Below, piece after piece: positions 57,928 through 64,000 of a stretch of DNA of 64,000 bases. The DNA lies in contig NZ_CP009517.1 in the NCBI RefSeq assembly GCF_000970305.1, forward strand, positions 2,976,001-3,040,000, read 5' to 3'. The position numbers and the translations under genes were made by a program. The stretch is from Methanosarcina barkeri 3 (lineage in GTDB: Archaea; Halobacteriota; Methanosarcinia; Methanosarcinales; Methanosarcinaceae). The stretch's first letter is position 1. Each line of letters starts with the position of its first letter. The notes under the pieces were generated by a model. The model did not search any database and was not told the origin of the DNA. It worked only from the letters and a program-made list of their open reading frames with translations.

Positions 57928-58947
57928 ATGGCAAAATATACCCCAAAAGAAAGATTGTACCGTGCATTAAGAAAACAGCAGGTGGACAGGATGCCAGCTG
58001 TCTGTTTTACTCAGACTGCAACTGTTGAACAGATGGAAGCTTGTGGAGCCTACTGGCCAGAGGCCCATGCCGACGCAGAGAAAATGGCGACTCTTGCGGA
58101 AGCAGCACACACTGTAGTAGGTTTTGAAGCTGTGAGAGTTCCCTTTGACATTACGGCTGAAGCTGAATTTTTTGGCTGCGGAATAAAGGCCGGCGACCTG
58201 AAGCAGCAGCCGTCAGTGATCAAACCCAGCGTTAAGAACCTGGAAGATCTGGATAAGTTAAAGAATTACAACCTGAAAGAAGGCAGAATTGCAGTGGTCC
58301 TCGAGGCCGTCAAGATTCTCTCCGAAAAATACGGAAAAGAGCTCCCGATTATAGGGTCTATGATAGGTCCTTTCTCTCTTGCCCAGCATATTAACGGAGA
58401 TGCCTGGTTCGGAAACCTTTTCACAGGAGAAGAGATTGTTCCCGCACTTCTGGACTTCTGCTCGGATTTCAATGTAGCATATGCAAAAGCGATGGTCGAA
58501 AACGGTGCAGACACCATAGCTATCATTGATCCTACAGCAAGCTATGAGCTTATTGGTGGAGAGTTCTACGAGAAGTATGCTCTTCCCTATCAGAAAAAGA
58601 TAGCTGACGCAATGAAGGAACTGGATGTGGCTACAGTGCTCCACATTTGCGGGAACACGACCAACGGCCTTGGAATTATGGACAAGACTGGTGTAAACGG
58701 GATTAGCGTAGACCAGAAAGTAGACGTCAAGACCGCAACAGGTAATGTAAAAGACGCAATCATTGTCGGAAACCTTGACCCTGTAGCTGTGCTCTGGAAT
58801 GGAACTCCTGAAGAGATTGAAGAAGCTTCCAAGAAGGTCCTTGAAGCAGGCGTTGGGTTACTCACTGTTGGCTGCGGGACTGTCAGTATGACTCCTACAG
58901 TCAATCTCCAAAAGATGATTGAGTGCGCAAAAAACCACACATACTAA
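57928..58947 (+). CDS. mtbA: Methylcobamide:CoM methyltransferase MtbA
   Basis: 339 residues of the uroporphyrinogen decarboxylase fold. MtbA transfers the methyl group from methyl-MtmC to coenzyme M, using a zinc held by H239 and C241 (HICGNTTNG) and C316 (LTVGCGTVS). [18 protein letters not shown] is typical of MtbA rather than MtaA. A GAGAGGGATTATAA site precedes ATG. A terminator hairpin follows. This enzyme serves mono-, di- and trimethylamine pathways. Confidence 0.97.
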   Translation: MAKYTPKERLYRALRKQQVDRMPAVCFTQTATVEQMEACGAYWPEAHADAEKMATLAEAAHTVVGFEAVRVPFDITAEAEFFGCGIKAGDLKQQPSVIKPSVKNLEDLDKLKNYNLKEGRIAVVLEAVKILSEKYGKELPIIGSMIGPFSLAQHINGDAWFGNLFTGEEIVPALLDFCSDFNVAYAKAMVENGADTIAIIDPTASYELIGGEFYEKYALPYQKKIADAMKELDVATVLHICGNTTNGLGIMDKTGVNGISVDQKVDVKTATGNVKDAIIVGNLDPVAVLWNGTPEEIEEASKKVLEAGVGLLTVGCGTVSMTPTVNLQKMIECAKNHTY

Positions 58948-59028
58948 AAACATTACTTAACAGGACCAGATACTGAATATATCGGACACTGATAGTGTGC
59001 CATATTAACAGAATTTAAAAATGGATCA

Positions 59029-59054
59029 GCCGGCCTTAAGCCGGCCTTATTTTT
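59029..59054 (+). terminator. Terminator after mtbA
   Basis: GCCGGC-CTTAA-GCCGGC (59029-59045) forms a strong hairpin followed by CTTATTTTT. It lies about 80 bp after the mtbA stop. Confidence 0.75.
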
Positions 59055-59828
59055 AAGAATTTTCCAAAAAAATTACTTTATCAGATTTGGTCTCTTTCGT
59101 CCAATCTCGAATTTTTCAGGATAAATTATGTATTCTTCCCGCCATGTCAAGTTATTATTTTAAGATCTCCTTTTAAGAATTCGAAATATAGAGCCTTAAA
59201 GCAGAGAATAAATGTCTTGAAGCAGAAGACAAATTTCTGGAAGTAGGAGATTGAATATATCGAAAAGATTACGGCGACTCCAAACTTTAGTATTTATACT
59301 TTTCGCTTTCATGCCCAATATTATCTAAGATCTTTCATAAAAAAGATATATAGCACAGGACTTTGAAGCTGGTGAGTGCATATATAAAGGAGATTACAAC
59401 AGCTTGAAATCCCAGTATTTATATTTTTTGCTTCCATACTTAGATCTCGAATTTTAAGAGAAAAAACAATGGGAAAAATCCTGAATTATAGTAGTAAAGA
59501 TTACAAATCATTATTATATAAAAATTTTTATAAATAATGGTTGTAAAAAATATAGTATTCGTTTATATAGTATAATTTTAATCTTTGTTTAGGGATTGAG
59601 TCTGAATGTTCAGGACAGTTCCAGGCAGTTCCAACAGGCATACTGTTGGGAAATTCGGGATATAATGCTAATTCGACTGGGAAACAAATTTGCAGTTTCC
59701 GGCAAGTAAATTCCCCGGTAACAATGTCATAAGAGAAGAAATTATTCACAAAGGGTCCCGAACATGTTCGGGCAAAATGGCAATGACAGTGAGTAATTTT
59801 GAATATAAACAGTCAGAAAATTCATAAA
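59055..59828. other. Long gap upstream of the mtmCB leader
   Basis: No gene. Two imperfect copies of an AGTATTTATA-TTTT-GCTT segment (about 59288 and 59413) suggest an old duplication of ~130 bp. From about 59726 the sequence is weakly similar to 62750 onward, upstream of the second mtmCB copy. Confidence 0.5.
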
Positions 59829-59982
59829 GGAATCTCCTTGCGCCTAATGGCTGAAAAATATAAGGCAGCAAGGATCTGAACCTAAAACGAGAACCCCATG
59901 CAAACGCTCTTTTTTAACTAGCGGAGCTTGGGTCTGTGTTCAAGCATAAAGCCTTTGCGAAAAAATGACTCTGGAGACATTT
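59829..59982 (+). ncRNA. Conserved 5' leader of mtmC-mtmB copy 1 (candidate regulatory RNA)
   Basis: About 154 nt, nearly identical to 62851-63002 before copy 2 (four substitutions or indels; from 59890 to the end there are none). Sequence on either side is much less similar. Pairings visible: TCCTTGC with GCAAGGA (stem 1), GCTTG with CAAGC (stem 2), and a T6 tract between them. Short frames: ATG 59847 (MAEKYKAARI, stop TGA) and ATG 59898, which meets UAG at 59919-59921 and then stays open into mtmC. Function inferred. Confidence 0.6.
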
Positions 59983-60035
59983 TACTGCCCAACGATACTG
60001 CACAGAACTGCAAATCTCAGTGGAGGTTTACAAAA

Positions 60036-60689
60036 ATGGCAAATCAAGAAATTTTTGATAAATTACGCGACGCAATTGTAAGTCAAAACATTGCGGGTAC
60101 TGCACAGCTATGCAAGGAGGCTCTAGCTGCAGGAATTCCGGCACTTGATATTATTACGAAGGGCCTTTCCGTCGGAATGAAAATCGTCGGTGACAAATTC
60201 GAAGCCGCCGAGATTTTCCTGCCTCAGATCATGATGTCTGGAAAAGCAATGAGCAATGCAATGGAAGTCCTTACCCCCGAACTTGAAAAGAGCAAGAAAG
60301 AAGGAGAAGAAGCTGGACTTGCAATTACTTTTGTTGCAGAAGGAGATATTCACGACATTGGTCACAGGCTTGTTACCACCATGCTTGGAGCAAACGGGTT
60401 CCAGATCGTTGACATGGGAGTTGACGTCCTGAATGAAGACGTCGTAGAAGAAGCTGCAAAGCACAAAGGAGAAAAAGTCCTCTTAGTAGGTTCAGCCCTT
60501 ATGACTACATCCATGCTTGGCCAGAAAGACCTGATGGACAGGCTTAGAGAAGAAGACCTCAGGGACAGTGTAAAGTGCATGTTCGGAGGAGCTCCTGTAT
60601 CTGATAAATGGATTTCCGAAATTGGAGCGGATGCAACTGCAGAAAACGCTGCCGAAGCTGCAAAAGTTGCACTTGAGGTTATGAAATAA
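60036..60689 (+). CDS. mtmC: Monomethylamine corrinoid protein MtmC, copy 1
   Basis: 217 residues. The N-terminal four-helix domain (LFDKL-like EIFDKLRDAIVSQN...GLSVGMKIVGDKFEAAEIFLPQIMMSGKAM) is followed by a B12-binding Rossmann domain with DIHDIG (D104-G109; H106 is the lower cobalt ligand) and the later GSALMTTSM and GGAPV. It carries the methyl group between MtmB and MtbA. ATG 60036 follows a GGAGG site; the frame open further upstream belongs to the leader, not to MtmC. mtmB follows after 19 bp. Confidence 0.97.
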   Translation: MANQEIFDKLRDAIVSQNIAGTAQLCKEALAAGIPALDIITKGLSVGMKIVGDKFEAAEIFLPQIMMSGKAMSNAMEVLTPELEKSKKEGEEAGLAITFVAEGDIHDIGHRLVTTMLGANGFQIVDMGVDVLNEDVVEEAAKHKGEKVLLVGSALMTTSMLGQKDLMDRLREEDLRDSVKCMFGGAPVSDKWISEIGADATAENAAEAAKVALEVMK

Positions 60690-60708
60690 TCCTGGGAGGC
60701 AAAAGAAA

Positions 60709-62085
60709 ATGACATTTAGAAAATCATTCGACTGCTACGATTTCTACGACAGGGCAAAAGTAGGGGAAAAGTGCACCCAGGACGACTGGGACCTCATGAG
60801 GATCCCGATGAAGGCAATGGAACTCAAGCAGAAATACGGGCTTGACTTCAAGGGAGAGTTTGTTCCGACAGACAAGGAAATGATGGAAAAACTCTTCAAC
60901 GCAGGCTTTGAGATGCTCCTTGACTGCGGAATTTACTGTACAGACACACACAGGATCGTAAAGTACACTGAAGATGAAATCTGGGATGCAATTAACAACG
61001 TGCAGAAAGAATTCGTGCTCGGAACTGGCAGAGATGCAGTAAACGTAAGAAAGAGAAGTGTTGGTGACAAGAAAAAGCCAATAGTGCAGGGTGGACCTAC
61101 TGGGTCTCCGATTTCCGAAAATGTGTTTATGCCTGTTCACATGAGCTATGCCCTCGAAAAGGAAGTAGACACCATTGTTAATGGTGTGATGACCTCTATA
61201 CGCGGGAAAGCGCCTATTCCAAAGAGCCCTTACGAAGTTCTTGCAGCAAAGACAGAAACAAGACTAATTAAGAATGCTTGCGCCATGGCTGGTAGGCCTG
61301 GCATGGCTGTCTAGGGACCAGAGACCTCCCTGTCCGCTCAGGGAAACATTTCCGCCGACTGCGCTGGCGGAATGACCTGTACGGACAGCCACGAGGTCTC
61401 GCAACTCAACGAACTTAAAATCGACCTGGATGCAATTTCAGTTATTGCTCACTACAAGGGGAACAGCGACATCATAATGGATGAACAGATGCCGATTTTC
61501 GGTGGATATGCAGGCGGAATTGAAGAAACCACAATTGTTGATGTTGCAACCCACATAAATGCCGTGATAATGAGCACCGCAAGCTGGCACCTTGATGGGC
61601 CTGTCCACATCCGCTGGGGATCAACCAACACCAGGGAAACACTGATGATTGCAGGATGGGCATGTGCAACAATTTCAGAATTTACAGACATACTGTCAGG
61701 TAACCAGTACTACCCATGTGCAGGTCCATGCACTGAGATGTGTCTCCTTGAGGCTTCAGCCCAGTCCATTACTGATACAGCTTCTGGAAGAGAAATCCTT
61801 TCAGGTGTCGCAGCCGCAAAGGGTGTGGTTACAGACAAGACCACAGGTATGGAAGCCAGGATGATGGGAGAAGTGGCAAGGGCAACTGCAGGAGTAGAAA
61901 TTTCAGAAGTAAATGTGATCCTTGACAAGCTTGTAGCACTTTACGAGAAGAATTATGCAAATGCTCCGGCAGGAAAGACATTCCAGGAATGCTACGACGT
62001 AAAGACAGTAACACCAACTGATGAGTACATGCAGGTATACGACGGAGCAAGAAAGAAGCTCGAAGAATTAGGGCTTGTATTCTAA
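60709..62085 (+). CDS. mtmB: Monomethylamine methyltransferase MtmB with pyrrolysine (UAG codon 202)
   Basis: 458 residues when the in-frame TAG at 61312-61314 (codon 202, after AMAGRPGMAV) is read as pyrrolysine. The frame continues GPETSLSAQGNISADCAGG and ends KLEELGLVF. MtmB is a TIM barrel in which pyrrolysine orients the methylamine for attack by Co(I) of MtmC. The two stretches on either side are one gene, as in all known MtmB; the position of the UAG matches the family. GGGAGG precedes ATG. A strong terminator follows. Confidence 0.98.
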
Positions 62086-62129
62086 TCCGAAAGTCCAGAG
62101 CCTGAAGTTTACACTTAAGGAAACGGAAA

Positions 62130-62159
62130 GCCAGCGATACTTCGCTGGCGAATTTTTTT
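62130..62159 (+). terminator. Terminator after mtmB copy 1
   Basis: GCCAGCGA-TACT-TCGCTGGC: an 8-bp perfect stem with a 4-nt loop (62130-62149), followed by GAATTTTTTT. Confidence 0.9.
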
Positions 62160-62850
62160 AATAAAACTCAGGCAAGACAATTATAAAAATGCTTCACGAT
62201 TTATGTAGAAACTTTTTGCATAAACCGATATATTCTGGCTTTTGGACTGATGGCCGCTGGGTGCCAGTAAGGCTTCAAAAAGGATGGTTGAAAGAAAAAG
62301 ATAGTAAAGCTGTTATTAATCACAGTTTTCAAAATTCTCTGCCTTTTACATCTTCAGACAATTGAATATCTTTTCTCAGTCTTTAATCCGACCTTTTTAG
62401 TTAATCGAAATTTCAGGTCGTACATTAGTAGATAATTGATATTTTGTATTTGAGTACTTTTGCTCAGTAACATCTTTTTCTAAACTTACCTACTTATGGA
62501 AATTGCGTGTACACAAAGCAGAAAATGAGAGCGAATGTGTGAGTACTCCGGGAAATATCAACTGATTATTGAGGGACCGCTAAATTTCAATATGATTAAA
62601 AATTCTCATGGCTTGAGCCATATCCATTAAGCCTGGCAAAACTCATTTGCGTTTCAAATGTATAGATGACAAGTCAGTACCTATCTTTTTTGAAAAAACC
62701 TCACGGATTAGGCTAAATAGTTCGGAGTATATGAAAATATGGCACAATGTCAGGAAAAAAGAAATTGTTCACAAAAACCCGTACCTGTTCGATAAAATGG
62801 CAAATGACAGTGAATAATTTCTGTTGTGGATAATTCAAAGATTCGTAAAA
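62160..62850. other. Gene-free promoter region of the second mtmCB copy
   Basis: No gene seen. The last ~100 bases (from about 62750) are recognisably related to the region before copy 1 (GAAATT-TTCACAAA; TGTTCG; ATGGCAA-TGACAGTGA-TAATTT) but clearly diverged. This makes the near-identity of the following 150 nt stand out. Confidence 0.5.
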
Positions 62851-63002
62851 GGATCTCCTTGCGCCTCATGGCTGAAAAATAGAAGGCAGCAAGGATCTGA
62901 ACCTAAAATGAGAACCCCATGCAAACGCTCTTTTTTAACTAGCGGAGCTTGGGTCTGTGTTCAAGCATAAAGCCTTTGCGAAAAAATGACTCTGGAGACA
63001 TT
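62851..63002 (+). ncRNA. Conserved 5' leader of mtmC-mtmB copy 2 (candidate regulatory RNA)
   Basis: Second copy of the leader at 59829-59982. Here the first small frame (ATG 62868) reads MAEK-UAG-KAARI before TGA: the TAT of copy 1 is TAG (62880-62882). The second frame (ATG 62919) again meets UAG at 62940-62942. If UAG is decoded, this second frame runs past the mtmC start in another frame. Stem 1 is longer than in copy 1 (GATC-CCTTGC-GCC with GGC-GCAAGG-ATC). Function inferred. Confidence 0.6.
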
Positions 63003-63054
63003 GTACTCTGCTTAACTATACTGTATAGAACTGTAAAAATGGAGGTTTACAAAA

Positions 63055-63708
63055 ATGGCAAATCAAGAGATTTTTGATAAGTTACGCGACGCGATCGTAA
63101 ATCAGAACGTCGCAGGCATTGCGCAATTAACTCAGGAAGCCCTTGACGCAGGGATTCCGGCACTTGATATTATTACAAAGGGCCTTTCCGTCGGAATGAA
63201 AATTGTCGGTGACAAGTTCGAAGCCGCCGAGATTTTCCTGCCTCAGATCATGATGTCTGGAAAAGCAATGAGCAATGCAATGGAAGTCCTTACCCCCGAA
63301 CTTGAAAAGAACAAGAAAGAAGGAGAAGAAGCAGGACTTGCAATTACTTTTGTTGCAGAAGGAGATATTCATGACATTGGTCACAGGCTTGTTACCACCA
63401 TGCTAGGAGCAAACGGGTTCCAGATCGTTGACATGGGAGTTGACGTCCTGAATGAAAACGTTGTAGAAGAGGCTGCAAAGCACAAAGGAGAAAAAGTCCT
63501 CTTAGTAGGCTCAGCCCTTATGACCACCTCTATGCTCGGTCAGAAAGACCTGATGGACAGGCTTAGAGAAGAAAACCTCAGGGACAGTGTAAAGTGCATG
63601 TTCGGAGGGGCTCCTGTATCTGATAAATGGATTTCCGAAATTGGAGCAGATGCAACTGCGGAAAATGCTGCCGAAGCTGCAAAAGTTGCACTTGAGGTTA
63701 TGAAATAA
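63055..63708 (+). CDS. mtmC: Monomethylamine corrinoid protein MtmC, copy 2
   Basis: 217 residues, differing from copy 1 at few positions, mostly near the N-terminus (VNQNVAGIAQLTQEALDAGIP against VSQNIAGTAQLCKEALAAGIP). The DIHDIG cobalt-binding motif and the rest of the B12 domain are unchanged. Preceded by a GGAGG site. Duplicate mtmCB operons are known in Methanosarcina and are differentially expressed. Confidence 0.97.
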   Translation: MANQEIFDKLRDAIVNQNVAGIAQLTQEALDAGIPALDIITKGLSVGMKIVGDKFEAAEIFLPQIMMSGKAMSNAMEVLTPELEKNKKEGEEAGLAITFVAEGDIHDIGHRLVTTMLGANGFQIVDMGVDVLNENVVEEAAKHKGEKVLLVGSALMTTSMLGQKDLMDRLREENLRDSVKCMFGGAPVSDKWISEIGADATAENAAEAAKVALEVMK

Positions 63709-63727
63709 TCCTGGGAGGCAAAAGAAA

Positions 63728-64000
63728 ATGACATTTAGAAAATCATTTGACTGCTATGACTTTTATGACAGGGCAAAAGTAGGGGAAAAGTGCACCCAGG
63801 ACGACTGGGACCTCATGAGGATCCCGATGAAGGCAATGGAGCTCAAGCAGAAGTACGGGCTTGACTTCAACAGAGAGTTTGTCCCGACAGATAAGGAAAT
63901 GATGGAAAAGCTCTTCAATGCAGGATTTGAGATGCTCCTTGAGTGCGGAATTTACTGTACCGACACACACAGGATCGTAAAGTACACTGAAGATGAAATC
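63728..64000 (+). CDS. mtmB: Monomethylamine methyltransferase MtmB, copy 2 (3' end outside window)
   Basis: First 91 codons, MTFRKSFDCYDFYDRAKVGEKC to VKYTEDEI, nearly identical to copy 1 (differences include FNRE for FKGE and LEC for LDC). GGGAGG site before ATG. The UAG at codon 202 would lie about 330 bp beyond the window. Confidence 0.96.
   Translation, partial: MTFRKSFDCYDFYDRAKVGEKCTQDDWDLMRIPMKAMELKQKYGLDFNREFVPTDKEMMEKLFNAGFEMLLECGIYCTDTHRIVKYTEDEI

Noticed and set aside
59528-59749. 73-residue minus-strand frame upstream of the mtmCB leader
   Set aside because: AT-rich region, no ribosome site, and no equivalent before the second mtmCB copy.
59928-60035. N-terminal extension of MtmC from TTG 59928
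   Set aside because: Known MtmC starts MANQEIF with a strong ribosome site at 60036; the frame is not kept in copy 2. It is treated only as part of the UAG leader frame.
60709-62085. Two separate genes split at 61314
   Set aside because: The TAG at 61312-61314 is the known pyrrolysine codon of mtmB, so this is one gene.

Overview
The window is a chromosomal segment of a methylotrophic methanogenic archaeon of the genus Methanosarcina. This rests on a complete pyrrolysine cassette (pylT tRNA-CUA, pylS, pylB, pylC, pylD), the monomethylamine methyltransferase genes mtmC and mtmB (mtmB with its in-frame UAG), mtbA, the corrinoid activator ramA, the YcaO-TfuA pair that thioamidates methyl-CoM reductase, and archaeal-type AlaRS, TrpRS, L10e and aIF2-beta. 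The 418-residue PylS looks closest, from memory, to the M. barkeri group. Base composition, AT-rich gaps and abundant short tandem repeats also fit the genus.

Layout. 1-24 kb is mostly housekeeping: the tail of a THUMP-like methyltransferase, alaS, a CRM-domain protein, a methanogen wHTH regulator, a cupin, an iron-uptake operon (feoB, a 55-residue zinc ribbon, feoA) behind two DtxR-type boxes, moaB, a glycogen debranching enzyme, a DUF1786 protein, rpl10e, aIF2-beta with TRAM, a radical-SAM-like protein that has lost all its cluster cysteines, trpS, pheS, a Ser/Glu repeat protein and an MFS exporter. 24-37 kb is accessory: a GAF-GAF-PAS-PAS histidine kinase and a truncated near-copy, a small membrane protein with an in-frame UAG, a CopB-type copper ATPase with a Met/His repeat tail, and several exported or membrane proteins. 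37-48 kb holds ycaO-tfuA, a PGF-CTERM lipoprotein, a decaying cluster of universal stress protein genes with a MITE, ferritin, a DUF134 regulator, and a TetR/DUF1638 group with two identical 27-nt operator-like sequences. 49-64 kb is the methylamine/pyrrolysine region: pylTSBCD, ramA and a methyltransferase on the minus strand, then mtbA, mtmC-mtmB and a second mtmC-mtmB copy running off the right edge on the plus strand.

How it works together. MtmB (with pyrrolysine) moves the methyl group of monomethylamine to the corrinoid of MtmC. MtbA moves it on to coenzyme M, and RamA reductively reactivates MtmC. PylBCD make pyrrolysine from lysine, PylS charges pylT, and the tRNA decodes UAG. YcaO/TfuA modify McrA, which releases methane from methyl-CoM. 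The most interesting new signals all concern UAG: (i) a nearly invariant ~150-nt leader in front of both mtmCB copies, holding short reading frames with in-frame UAG; (ii) a PLDc_N-type membrane protein with UAG where a tryptophan is expected; (iii) pylB itself ending in UAG immediately ahead of pylC.
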